Assembly (NCBI GenBank): GCA_016789705.1
Contig: JAEUQR010000026.1
Coordinates: 1 to 35,332, forward strand
Direction of reading: 5' to 3'
From: Acidobacteriota bacterium
GTDB taxonomy: Bacteria; Acidobacteriota; Vicinamibacteria; Vicinamibacterales; UBA2999
DNA length: 35,332 nucleotides
Below are positions 8,551 to 18,113 of this stretch, piece by piece (the stretch's first letter is position 1; each line of letters opens with the position of its first letter). Made by a program: the position numbers and the translations under genes. The notes beneath the pieces are model-generated. The model did not search any database. It was not told where the DNA came from and saw nothing but the letters and a program-made list of their open reading frames with translations.

Positions 8551-8919
8551 TTACGCGGGACCGGGGCGCCGCGGCTTGTGCGCGCAGGTGCCCGTGTTGA
8601 TGCAGCCGTCGGCCAGGCGCAGGCGCGCCACTGGCTCCCCGGCCACGAGATGCGCCGTGACGATCTCTTCGACGTCGGCCGCCGTCACCGGCCCGTACCA
8701 CACCGCATCGGGATAGACGACCACCGTCGGGCCGTGCTCACACTGGTCGAGACAGCCGGCGCGGTTGGCGCGCACGGTGCGGGTCAGGCCGCGTTCGGCA
8801 ATCACCTGCTTGAACCGCTTGTGGAGCGTCTCGCCGCCCTCGGGATCGCAGCAGCCGCGCGGATGGTCGGCCGCGCGCTGGTTGCCGCAGACGAAGACGT
8901 GGCGCTCGAAGGCGGCCAT
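8551..8919 (-). CDS. Thioredoxin-like [2Fe-2S] ferredoxin
   Basis: 122-aa protein of the thioredoxin-fold [2Fe-2S] ferredoxin group (related to the NuoE C-terminal domain and Shethna-type ferredoxins). Candidate cluster ligands are Cys11 (VFVCGN), Cys23 or Cys24 (RGCCDPEGGE), Cys56 and Cys60 (RAGCLDQCEHGP). The following VVVYPDAVWYGPV is a strong family signature. A C-terminal tail (DGCINTGTCAHKP) adds two further cysteines. Its start codon overlaps the stop of the upstream 169-aa gene by one base (TAATG), so translation is coupled. It precedes terC by 15 bases. It is likely a small electron carrier; its partner cannot be read. Confidence 0.9.
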   Translation of the reverse strand: MAAFERHVFVCGNQRAADHPRGCCDPEGGETLHKRFKQVIAERGLTRTVRANRAGCLDQCEHGPTVVVYPDAVWYGPVTAADVEEIVTAHLVAGEPVARLRLADGCINTGTCAHKPRRPGPA

Positions 8920-9428
8920 TACGACAGCTCGGTGAGTTCCGGCCGCGTCTGCAGGGCGCCCCAGGTCTCGGGATCCTGCCAGAGCAGGGTCCAGAAGTAG
9001 CGTCCCACGTCACCCTTCGGAAACGTCGCCGACAGCGTATCTGCCGCCGCCTGAATCGCGTCGGGCGTCGGCTGCTTCGGGGTCTCGTCTTCGATGAGCC
9101 CGTCGACGTGCGTGATGCCGAGCGCGTCGAGGAAGGCGCCCATCATCGGCCGCTGGTACTCGAGGTGGTAGACGACGAGGAGGCGGGCGGCCAGCAGATC
9201 CGACACCTGCGCGATGCCGGCGAGGTACTTCGCGCGCTTGTCGACGCCGAGCGCCTGCACGCTGCGCGGCCGGAACTTGATCTGGCGGGCGATGAGCGCG
9301 ATGGCCTCGGCCTGTTCGAGCGCGGCGTTCTCATCGGTCCAGAACGCAGTGGCGGCCGCGAGACGGCGGTCGGTGGACATCGTCCGCCACAATCTGGCGG
9401 GCCGCATTTCCTCGAGAGTGGACGACAT
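8919..9428 (-). CDS. Conserved-looking hypothetical protein, first gene of the ferredoxin-terC unit
   Basis: 169-aa protein that I do not recognise. It has no signal peptide and no clear membrane segment, and it looks mostly alpha-helical and mildly acidic. Notable stretches are LIARQIKFRPRSVQAL, KRAKYLAGI and LLVVYHLEYQRPMMGAFLDALG. A Pro-rich hinge (ETPKQPTPDA) leads to a C-terminal helical part rich in Trp (RYFWTLLWQDPETW). I used the ATG at 9428; an alternative in-frame ATG lies 16 codons in (MSTDRRL). It heads the operon with the ferredoxin (TAATG overlap) and terC. The overlap and GC-typical codon pattern support a real gene. Function unknown. Confidence 0.75.
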   Translation of the reverse strand: MSSTLEEMRPARLWRTMSTDRRLAAATAFWTDENAALEQAEAIALIARQIKFRPRSVQALGVDKRAKYLAGIAQVSDLLAARLLVVYHLEYQRPMMGAFLDALGITHVDGLIEDETPKQPTPDAIQAAADTLSATFPKGDVGRYFWTLLWQDPETWGALQTRPELTELS

Positions 9429-9493
9429 AGGCGACCACAGGATAACAAACCGGCCGCGCCGTGCGGCGCCTGGTGGTGGGTTTCGGCGTGAAT

Positions 9494-9509
9494 CCGCGCG
9501 ATCGCGCGG
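9494..9509 (-). terminator. Perfect GC palindrome directly after mreB
   Basis: CCGCGCGATCGCGCGG is a perfect 16-base palindrome that can fold into a 6-bp stem with a GATC loop. It begins one base beyond the mreB stop codon at 9511-9513 (minus-strand sense). There is no T-run after it, so the terminator call rests on position and stem strength only. It could equally be a protein-binding palindrome. Confidence 0.45.
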
Positions 9510-9510
9510 C

Positions 9511-10536
9511 TCAGGCGACCCAGGCGACGCGGCGCAGGAGCGCCGTGTCGTCGAGCATTCTGCCGGCGCCCTTGACGACCGAGGTCAGTGGATCGTCGGC
9601 CACGCGCACGGGCACGCCGGTTTCCTGGCGCAGGCGCTCATCGAGCCGCGTCAGGAGCGCCCCGCCGCCGGTGAGCACGAGGCCCTGCTCGTAGATGTCG
9701 GCGGCAATCTCGGGCGGCACACACTCGAGCGCGTTCTTGACGGCGCCGACGATGGCGCGCAGCGGTTCGGCGAGCGCGTCGCGCACTTCCGGTTCGGTCA
9801 CTTCGACGATCCGGGGGCGGCCCTCGCGCATACAGCGGCCACGGACTTCCATGTCGCGCACCGGTTCACCGTCGCAGGCCGAACCGAGGCGGATCTTCAC
9901 GTCTTCGGCCGTGCGTTCGCCGATGAGCAGCCCGTGACGGCGGCGCATGAAGCTGATGATCGCATCGTCCATGTGATTGCCGGCCGTACGGATCGCGCTC
10001 GTGTAGACCATGCCGCCGAGCGAGATGACGGCGATGTCGGTGGTGCCGCCGCCGATATCGACCACCATCGATCCGGTGGCTTCGGTGATCGGCAGCCCGG
10101 CGCCGATGGCGGCGGCCATCGGCTCTTCGACCAGGTGTACTTCGCTCGCCTTGGCGCGGTAGGCGCTGTCGACCACGGCGCGCCGTTCCACCTGGGTGAT
10201 GCTCGACGGAATGCCGATGACGAGGCGGGTGCGCCGCCAGGTCACGCTGCCCTGCGCCTTGCGGATGAGGTGGCTCAGGAGCCGCTCGGCCGCTTCGAAG
10301 TCGGCGATGACGCCGTCACGCAGCGGGCGGATCGTCGTGATGTTCGCGGGCGTTCGCCCCAGCATCGCGTGGGCTTCGTGCCCGACAGCCTCGGTCTTGT
10401 CGCTCTGCGTGTTGATGGCGACAATCGACGGCTCGTCGACAACGATGCCTCGCCCCGGCGCGAACACAACTGTATTCGCGGTGCCGAGGTCGACGGCAAA
10501 ATCACGGGCGGCAAAGGGCAGAATGTTCAGCAACAT
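9511..10536 (-). CDS. mreB: Rod shape-determining protein MreB
   Basis: Bacterial actin homologue that guides lateral wall synthesis. From the ATG at 10536 it is 341 aa, the usual MreB length. The frame stays open 24 codons further, but that extension does not resemble MreB. Seen: the amphipathic N-terminal patch MLLNILPFAARDF, phosphate-1 motif DLGTANT (16-22), TIRPLRDGVIADF (68-80), phosphate-2 motif DIGGGTTDIAV (160-170), the adenosine-side GGGALL and the C-terminal KGAGRML. mreC, mreD and a PBP2 gene are not on either side; a palindrome follows its stop and the next gene starts an unrelated unit. It is therefore either a stand-alone mreB or the second MreB/Mbl-like copy of the genome. Confidence 0.93.
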   Translation of the reverse strand: MLLNILPFAARDFAVDLGTANTVVFAPGRGIVVDEPSIVAINTQSDKTEAVGHEAHAMLGRTPANITTIRPLRDGVIADFEAAERLLSHLIRKAQGSVTWRRTRLVIGIPSSITQVERRAVVDSAYRAKASEVHLVEEPMAAAIGAGLPITEATGSMVVDIGGGTTDIAVISLGGMVYTSAIRTAGNHMDDAIISFMRRRHGLLIGERTAEDVKIRLGSACDGEPVRDMEVRGRCMREGRPRIVEVTEPEVRDALAEPLRAIVGAVKNALECVPPEIAADIYEQGLVLTGGGALLTRLDERLRQETGVPVRVADDPLTSVVKGAGRMLDDTALLRRVAWVA

Positions 10537-10746
10537 GACACTTGTCGATCGTCGGCACCCGGAGTCTAGCCGCAATTTTGGCAAGTCGTGTGCCGTCGCG
10601 GCCCTCATCCGTCATTTTGCGCGTAATGTCGTGCAATCATGGGACGAATCCTGCGGATCCGCTGCCGCGTCACTAGGGCGACACTCTGAATCACCGCCTT
10701 CGCGACGACCAACTGTGTAATTCACACGGCAGAATTGTCACTACGA

Positions 10747-10760
10747 GTCAGCCGGCTGAC
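10747..10760. promoter_or_regulatory. 14-bp perfect palindrome upstream of gdh (candidate operator)
   Basis: GTCAGCCGGCTGAC is a perfect palindrome 55 bases before the gdh start codon, in the roughly 280-base region between the divergent mreB and gdh genes. A TTGTCA hexamer (10735-10740) just upstream resembles a -35 box, but I cannot find a matching -10. The position fits an operator for gdh, or a shared site for both genes. No binding protein can be named. The rest of this intergenic region shows no gene; a small GGGC-TTTC-GCCC hairpin (10776-10787) lies between the palindrome and the start. Confidence 0.4.
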
Positions 10761-10815
10761 ACCACTGCGTTAATGGGGCTTTCGCCCAAAGGCCGAATTC
10801 ACCGGAGACCATGCG

Positions 10816-12231
<1,416 letters not shown>

Positions 12232-12250
12232 AGGACGCACTCCTGATTCC

Positions 12251-14512
12251 CTAGTTCTTGAGGTAACGCTCCAGGTACTGCGTGAGCTTCCGGAAAAAAT
12301 AGACGGCGTAGTGCTCGCGCGACGACCACGCATGCGTGGCGGCGGGAGCGGTGGCGAGATCGAAGTCCTTGCCGAGCAGCATCAGGCGTTCGGCCAGTTG
12401 CATCGTCGTGCGGAACGGCACAACGTCGTCCATCATCCCGTGGATGAAGAGCAGGTGGTCCTGCAGGTTGGCGCCGAGCTCCATCGCCGAGTTGCGGACG
12501 AAGGCGTCGGGATGCGTGTCCGGTGACCTCGTGATCGCGACGTCGTCCGGACCGAACGCATGCGGGTCGAGCGCCGGCGCCGCGGCCACGCCCGCGGCGA
12601 ACATCCCCGGGCGCTTGAGCAGCGCGTAGGCGCTCAGCAGCCCACCGTAGCTGCTGCCGAAGATCCCCATGCGCGCCTTGTCCACGTACGGCAGCGCGGC
12701 GAGGCCATCGGCCACGGCCTTGAGGTCGTCGAGGTCCCGCCCGCCGTAGTCCATCAGGAAGGCTTCGCGGAAGGCGCGCCCGTATCCGACGCTGCCCCGC
12801 ACGTCCACCTGCACGACGATGAAGCCCTGCTGCACGAGGTACTGCTGCAGCGTGCCGTTCATGCCGCCCCAGCGATTGCGCACCGTGTTCGAGTAGACCG
12901 GCCCGAACACCACGGGATGACGGCGGCTCTTGTCGAGGCCCGCCGGCTCGAGGATGCGCGCGTGCACCGGGAAGCCGTCCACGGCGTTCCTGAACGTCTC
13001 GTAGCGCGGACGCACCCAGCGATACCGCGCGAACTCCGCGGGAGGCGAGGTGGTGACGCGGACGAGCGCGGCGCCCGCCCGGGCCTCCCCCACCAGCAGC
13101 TCCGGCGGCGTCAGGTCATCGGACCAGACCGAGGCGACGCTGCGGCCATCGGGCGAGACGACCGGCACGTGCACGCCGGCGGCCGACGTCAGCAGCGTGG
13201 GCACGCGGTCGCCCTCGCCGAGGCGATACACGTGCCGTTCGTAGGGGCCGCGGCCCGTGCCCGTGAAGAACACGGCCTTCGCGCCCGGCACGACCTGCAC
13301 GATGGCGGCGCCGCGCTCCCCCGCCACGTCCCAGTTCGCGGGCGTGAGCGGTGCCGGCGCCGGCGTCGCCGCATCGGGATCGATCGCAAAGAGCTGGTCG
13401 CGCTCGTCGAGGTCGGCGACCACCAGCACGCGGCGGCCGTCCCAGTGCCACCGCGCGACGTAGGCCGGATAGATGCGCGAGTCGCGCCGGTCGTGCCACA
13501 CGAGGCGCGGCGAGGCCGCCGCTGCCTCCACGACATAGAGCCAGCGCTCGGCGCCTGTGTCGCTCACGTGATCCACGAGGAGCCGGCCCGACGGCGACCA
13601 CGCGTAGTCGCTCACGGCGCGGCGGCCGGGCTCAGGCAGCGCGAGGTCGGTAATGGCCTTCGTCGCGACTGTGACGACATGCAGCGTCCGCCGCTCGTTC
13701 TCGTCGCCAGGATAGCCGCGGCGCAGGCGGTTCTCGACAGTCTCGGCGGCGAGATACGAGGGAAACGGCACCTGGCGGATGTGCTGGCGATCAACGGCGT
13801 GGAACACGATGCGCGTGCCGTCCGGCGACCACTGGAACGGCGGCCAGTCGGCGCCCCAGATGCCCGTGCCCACTTCGCGATCGGCGCGGTTGTAGGTGCC
13901 GACCGACGTCTTCCCGATGCCCGCGACGCCAATCGACGTGAGACGCTCTGGCGCACCGCCGCCACGCGTCCAGCGCCACAGGTCGCCGGCGCGCAGGAAC
14001 GCGAGCTGGGTGCCGTCGGGCGAGAGCGCCACGTCCGAGACGTCACCCCCGAGATCGACCCGCTCGGGTGCGGCCGCGACCGCAAGCCGCAGACGGAAGA
14101 GGCGGCCGCGATGCACGACGAGGAGCGCGTCGGGGCCGTCCCAGAGCACCTCGCTGATGCCGCCGCGGGCGCGGGCCGCCACGCGCGCGGCCAGCGCGTC
14201 GGTGCCGGGGCCGTCGGGTGGCGGCGGCGCCGGGTCGGTCGTCTGCATCGTCGTCACGCGTCGCAGGCCGCGGCCGTCGCCCTGCACGACCCAGACGTCG
14301 CGGGAGGGCGTGCCGCCTTCATTCCAGAGGAACGCCAGCCGCGTGCCATCGGGCGACCAGGCGACCGAGGACGGCGGCGTGCCGACGAGGCTCGGCAACG
14401 CCGCGACACGTTCGACGGTGAGCGCGGACGCCACCCCCGGCTGCGCGGTCGCGGATCGCGAGGTCAGGACGGCGACGATGACAAGCAGGATCGGACGCAG
14501 ACGGGCACGCAT
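12251..14512 (-). CDS. Exported S9 family prolyl oligopeptidase/DPP IV-like peptidase
   Basis: 753-aa serine peptidase with an N-terminal signal peptide (MRARLRPILLVIVAVLTSRSATAQ). Residues of about 35-490 form a beta-propeller with recurring SPDGTRLAF/WSPDGTRIVF strands. The C-terminal alpha/beta hydrolase domain carries Ser621 in GSSYGG, Asp695 in HGMMDD and His727 in AATHAW, the S9 catalytic triad in order. VDVRGSVGYGRAF (570-582) is another S9 hallmark. I start it at the ATG at 14512, because the 23 codons before it in frame precede the signal peptide and overlap the divergent gene at 14576. It probably trims dipeptides from imported or periplasmic peptides. The neighbouring divergent DUF885 gene is also a predicted exported peptidase. 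Confidence 0.93.
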   Translation of the reverse strand: MRARLRPILLVIVAVLTSRSATAQPGVASALTVERVAALPSLVGTPPSSVAWSPDGTRLAFLWNEGGTPSRDVWVVQGDGRGLRRVTTMQTTDPAPPPPDGPGTDALAARVAARARGGISEVLWDGPDALLVVHRGRLFRLRLAVAAAPERVDLGGDVSDVALSPDGTQLAFLRAGDLWRWTRGGGAPERLTSIGVAGIGKTSVGTYNRADREVGTGIWGADWPPFQWSPDGTRIVFHAVDRQHIRQVPFPSYLAAETVENRLRRGYPGDENERRTLHVVTVATKAITDLALPEPGRRAVSDYAWSPSGRLLVDHVSDTGAERWLYVVEAAAASPRLVWHDRRDSRIYPAYVARWHWDGRRVLVVADLDERDQLFAIDPDAATPAPAPLTPANWDVAGERGAAIVQVVPGAKAVFFTGTGRGPYERHVYRLGEGDRVPTLLTSAAGVHVPVVSPDGRSVASVWSDDLTPPELLVGEARAGAALVRVTTSPPAEFARYRWVRPRYETFRNAVDGFPVHARILEPAGLDKSRRHPVVFGPVYSNTVRNRWGGMNGTLQQYLVQQGFIVVQVDVRGSVGYGRAFREAFLMDYGGRDLDDLKAVADGLAALPYVDKARMGIFGSSYGGLLSAYALLKRPGMFAAGVAAAPALDPHAFGPDDVAITRSPDTHPDAFVRNSAMELGANLQDHLLFIHGMMDDVVPFRTTMQLAERLMLLGKDFDLATAPAATHAWSSREHYAVYFFRKLTQYLERYLKN

Positions 14513-14575
14513 ACGCCGTTCACTATAGCCGGGCGGCGGATGACGGGCCCGCGGCGGACGGATAGACTCTTCGGC

Positions 14576-15817
14576 ATGCACGCCGTGCGTCTGCTGTTCC
14601 TTGTCTCGATCCTCAGCGGCTTCGGGCCCGCGACGGTGCTGGCCGATCCATTCGATGACCTCGCGCGCGACGTCTGGGCGTGGCGCGCCGCCACGCAGCC
14701 GTCGTCGGGCGACGACATCCCCCGCATCGACCGTCCCGCCAACTGGCTGCCCGACTGGTCACCGGCGGCGGTGGCGGCGCGGCGCACGGCCCTGGCGGAC
14801 TTCGCGCGCCGCCATCAGGCGATTGCGACGAGCAGCTGGCCGGTGGCGCGCCAGGTGGACCACCGCCTCATCGGCTCGCTGCTCGCGCGCGTGCGCTGGG
14901 AGCTCGACGGCGCGCCGGCCTGGCGCCGCGACCCGGCGTTCTTCATCCAGCAGGCCCTCGGGCCGGTCTTCGACGTGTTGCTGCCGCAGATGGCCATCTT
15001 CCCGGATGCCGCCGCCCAGGTGCGTACGTCGGCGGCGCAGGCGCGCGACATCCGCACGTTCCTCGATCGGGAAGGGCTGCTCACGGTGCCACCCTGGCTC
15101 GGCCACTATCTCAACCTGCTGCTGCCGCCGTACATCGCGCCGATCGCGTTCCTCGGTGTGACCGACGATCTCACGGGCCCGTCGCGCCTCTCCGACAACG
15201 GCTACAGCTACATCCGCGCGCCGCGGCCCGACCTGCCGTACTTCTACCTGTCCACGGCGCGCGATCCGCGGCCGATCATCGTGCACGAAGGGGTGCCGGG
15301 CCACTACATGCAACTGGCGCTCTCGTGGGCGCACGAGAACCCGATCCGCCGCCACTACTACGACTCCGGCGCCAACGAAGGCCTCGGTTTCTACGCCGAG
15401 GAGATGACGCTGCAGGCGGGCCTGTGGCACGACAGCCCGCGCTCGCGCGAGATCATCTACAACTTCGCGCGTCTCCGCGCGCTGCGCGTCGAGGTGGACG
15501 TGAAGCTCGCGACCGGGCTGTTCACGATCCCGCAGGCCGCCGAGTACCTCGAGAAGACCGTGCCGATGGACGCGGCGACCGCGCTCGAGGAAGCGGCGTC
15601 GTTCGCGGCCGGTCCGGGCCAGGCCATCACGTATCAGACCGGCAAGCTGCAGGTGACGAGCCTGCTCGCCGACGCCCGGCGCGCGCAGGGGGCGGCGTTC
15701 TCGCTGCGCGCGTTCCACGACTATCTCTGGAAGAACGGCAACGTGCCGCTGGCGCTTCTTCGCTGGGAACTGCTGGGCGATCGCCGCGACGTCGACCGCC
15801 TGGCCACACTCAAGTAG
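14576..15817 (+). CDS. Exported DUF885 family metallopeptidase-like protein (short form)
   Basis: 413-aa protein with a signal peptide (MHAVRLLFLVSILSGFGPATVLA). DUF885 signatures are HEGVPGH at 237-243 (HExxxGH, zinc ligands and catalytic Glu) and NEGLGFYAEEM (267-277), which supplies the downstream Glu. YQTGKLQV and a C-terminal LRWELLGDRRDVD also fit the family. DUF885 proteins usually have around 550-600 residues; this one lacks much of the N-terminal helical half yet keeps the whole metal site. The S9 peptidase diverges from it with 63 bases between starts, and the nitrilase-family gene follows 13 bases after its stop, suggesting an operon. Metallopeptidase activity is likely by motif, unproven by family. 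Confidence 0.88.
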   Translation: MHAVRLLFLVSILSGFGPATVLADPFDDLARDVWAWRAATQPSSGDDIPRIDRPANWLPDWSPAAVAARRTALADFARRHQAIATSSWPVARQVDHRLIGSLLARVRWELDGAPAWRRDPAFFIQQALGPVFDVLLPQMAIFPDAAAQVRTSAAQARDIRTFLDREGLLTVPPWLGHYLNLLLPPYIAPIAFLGVTDDLTGPSRLSDNGYSYIRAPRPDLPYFYLSTARDPRPIIVHEGVPGHYMQLALSWAHENPIRRHYYDSGANEGLGFYAEEMTLQAGLWHDSPRSREIIYNFARLRALRVEVDVKLATGLFTIPQAAEYLEKTVPMDAATALEEAASFAAGPGQAITYQTGKLQVTSLLADARRAQGAAFSLRAFHDYLWKNGNVPLALLRWELLGDRRDVDRLATLK

Positions 15818-15830
15818 GACACGAGCCCCG

Positions 15831-16619
15831 ATGGCCACCGTGCGTCTCGCCCTCGCCAATCTCCCCTTTCCCGCCTCACCCGCGGCGTCGGTCGGCGACG
15901 CCGTCGCCGCCGTCGCCGAGGCCGGGCGCGCCGGCGCGCGCGTGATCTGCTTTCCCGAGAACTTCATCCCCGGCTACCGCACCACGTCACGGCGCATGGC
16001 GCCGCCCGAGGCCGCCTTCCTCGATGACGCCTGGCGGCAGGTGGCCGAGGCGGCGGCCGCGGCCGCGGTCACGGTCGTGCTCGGCACGGAGCGCATCGTC
16101 CACGGCCGTCACCGCATCTCGACGCTCGTCGTGAACGCCGATGGCACGACCGCCGGATTCCACGACAAGGTGCAGCTCGATCCCTCGGAGGAGCCCACGT
16201 GGGAGGCGGGCACCGAACGGCACCTCTACACGGCCGGCCCGCTCACCTTCGGACTGTCGATCTGCCACGAAGGCTGGCGATACCCGGAAACCGTGCGCTG
16301 GGCCGCGAGGCGCGGCGCGCAGGTGGTCTTCCTGCCGCACTTCCACGAGGCCGAACCTGGCAGCTATCGGCCCACGACCTTCGCCGATCCGGCGAATACC
16401 TTTCACGAAAAGGCGATCCTCTGCCGGGCCGCCGAGAACACGTGTTTCGTCGCAGCCGTGAATTTCGCGAGCCCCGGCTCGCCGACGACATCCGCGATCG
16501 CCCGTCCCGATGGCACGCTGCTCGCCTTCCAGCCGTACGGCCTCGCCGGGCTGCTCGTCGTGGACCTCGACCTCGACGACGCCACGGGCCTGCTGGCCAG
16601 GCGCGTCCGCGATTACTGA
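15831..16619 (+). CDS. Carbon-nitrogen hydrolase (nitrilase superfamily)
   Basis: 262-aa cytoplasmic amidohydrolase of the nitrilase superfamily. The catalytic Glu-Lys-Cys triad is complete: Glu43 in CFPENFIPGYR, Lys113 in FHDKVQL, and Cys145 in LSICHEGWRYPE. The usual fourth residue, a second Glu, may be Glu121 in PSEEPTWEAG. The length and the ending (GLLVVDLDLDDATGLLARR) are typical. The acyl amide substrate is not predictable. It follows the DUF885 gene by 13 bases and precedes the regulator gene by 24, so these genes are probably co-transcribed. Confidence 0.92.
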   Translation: MATVRLALANLPFPASPAASVGDAVAAVAEAGRAGARVICFPENFIPGYRTTSRRMAPPEAAFLDDAWRQVAEAAAAAAVTVVLGTERIVHGRHRISTLVVNADGTTAGFHDKVQLDPSEEPTWEAGTERHLYTAGPLTFGLSICHEGWRYPETVRWAARRGAQVVFLPHFHEAEPGSYRPTTFADPANTFHEKAILCRAAENTCFVAAVNFASPGSPTTSAIARPDGTLLAFQPYGLAGLLVVDLDLDDATGLLARRVRDY

Positions 16620-16643
16620 CACGCCCTCACGAGTCAGCCGCCC

Positions 16644-18020
16644 GTGCCCCGCTACCGCTTCGGCGACTTCGTGCTCTCGCCCCGCCGCCGCGTCCTGCTG
16701 CGCGCGGGCGCGGTGCAGCCGCTCATCCCGCGCTATTTCGACCTGCTCGTCTACCTCGTCGAACGGCGCGGCGACGCGGTACACCGGCGCGAGATCTTCG
16801 ATCGCGTGTGGAGCGACGTGATCGTGTCGGACAGCGCGCTGAGCCAGGCCGTTCGCACCATCCGCCGTACGCTCGGCGACGACTCGCGCGAGCCGCGCTT
16901 CGTGCGCACGGTCTCGCGGCACGGCTACCAGTTCGTCGGCCTGGACGTCATCGAGGAGGACGACGCGGCGGACGCGCCCACGGCGCCCCCCGAAACGCCG
17001 GCGAGGCTCACCGCCACGCACTCCGGCGTCGAAGCGACCGACGCCCTCGATGCCTTCGAGCCGCTCCTCGTGCGGATCACCGCGGACGCCGGCGCGCTCG
17101 GCGACGAGGACCAGCGTGACGCCGCCGAAGCGCTGCACGCCCTCGGTACGGCGGAGGCGCTCGGCCGGCTCGGCACGCGCCCCGGCCATGCGCGGGCCCG
17201 GGCGCTGCTGCGCGACACGCGGTGGGACGTCGCGAACGCCGGCGACGTGCCCGTGCGCCATGCCCCGTCAGCCGCGGCGGTGGCCTGGCACGTGGTCGTG
17301 CTGCGCCTCAGACGGGCGGCTGGCCTCGCCGCTACGCGCGCGGCGGCAGCCGCGGCCGGCAGTGGCGCCGCCGGGGCGCTCGGCGGCCTGGCCGGCGGAC
17401 TGCTGCTCACGCTCACGCCGGGCGGGACGGCGCCGCCAACCGTCGTGCCGGTGCTCGTGGTGCTCGGCGCGGTGAGCGGCGCGGCGGGAGGCGCCGGCGT
17501 GGGCGCCGGGCTGGCCGTGGCCGACACCGTGCTGCGCTCGCGGCGCACGGCCGCCCTCGTGGCCGGTGGCGCGGCCGGCGGCGGACTCGTGGGCCTGGCG
17601 GCCCAGTGGCTCGTGCGCTGGACGCTCGCCGCCCTCGTCGGTCTCACCGTGACCACGTGCGGCGGCCTCGACGGCGTCGTGCTGGGCGGCGCCGCCGCGC
17701 TCGGGTATGCCGTCGCGACGCGCGGCACGACATGGGGCGTCGCCACCCCGCGCGGACGCCGTCGCTGGCGGACGCTCGCGGTGACGGCCCTCGCGTGCGG
17801 GCTGGCGGCGCTGGCGCTCGCCGCCGCCGGCCGTCCGCTCGTCGGCGGCACCATCCACGCCGTGGCGGCGGCCTTTGCCGGCGCGCAGGTGGCCCTCACG
17901 CCCCTCGGACGGCTCATGGGCGAGCCCGGCTTCGGCCCGGTCTCGGCGGCGCTCCTGGGCCTCGCGGAAGGGGCGCTCTTCGGAGCCGGACTCGCCTTCG
18001 GCCTGACGCGGCGGCCCTGA
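16644..18020 (+). CDS. Winged-helix DNA-binding protein with polytopic membrane domain (one-component regulator)
   Basis: 458-aa protein beginning at GTG 16644. Residues 1-100 form an OmpR/PhoB-type winged helix (FGDFVLSPRRRVLLR, PRYFDLLVYLVERRGDAVHRREI, VWSDVIVSDSALSQAVRTIRRTLGDD, and the wing FVRTVSRHGYQFVG). There is no receiver domain. An acidic, Pro/Thr-rich linker (101-130) leads to a helical part (to about 205). From about 210 to the end the protein is dominated by Ala/Gly/Leu-rich hydrophobic segments, perhaps seven or eight, with short Arg-rich turns (RSRRT, RGRRRWRT). This is a CadC/ToxR-like plan but with a many-pass membrane part instead of a single helix and periplasmic sensor. 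The signal sensed is unknown. Confidence 0.85.
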   Translation: MPRYRFGDFVLSPRRRVLLRAGAVQPLIPRYFDLLVYLVERRGDAVHRREIFDRVWSDVIVSDSALSQAVRTIRRTLGDDSREPRFVRTVSRHGYQFVGLDVIEEDDAADAPTAPPETPARLTATHSGVEATDALDAFEPLLVRITADAGALGDEDQRDAAEALHALGTAEALGRLGTRPGHARARALLRDTRWDVANAGDVPVRHAPSAAAVAWHVVVLRLRRAAGLAATRAAAAAAGSGAAGALGGLAGGLLLTLTPGGTAPPTVVPVLVVLGAVSGAAGGAGVGAGLAVADTVLRSRRTAALVAGGAAGGGLVGLAAQWLVRWTLAALVGLTVTTCGGLDGVVLGGAAALGYAVATRGTTWGVATPRGRRRWRTLAVTALACGLAALALAAAGRPLVGGTIHAVAAAFAGAQVALTPLGRLMGEPGFGPVSAALLGLAEGALFGAGLAFGLTRRP

Positions 18021-18113
18021 ACGGGCCATCTCACCGACATCTCACGCGGCGCTCATCCCGCCGTCAGGACTTCGCCGGCCTCGCGAGCGGATGCTGCTCG
18101 CCGGAGGATTCGC

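Noticed and set aside
12560..14575. Long open plus-strand frame running through the S9 peptidase gene
   Set aside because: It is the antisense frame of a clear S9 peptidase, rich in Arg/His/Ala as expected from GC-biased codons. Only its distal part, from the ATG at 14576, is a real gene (DUF885).
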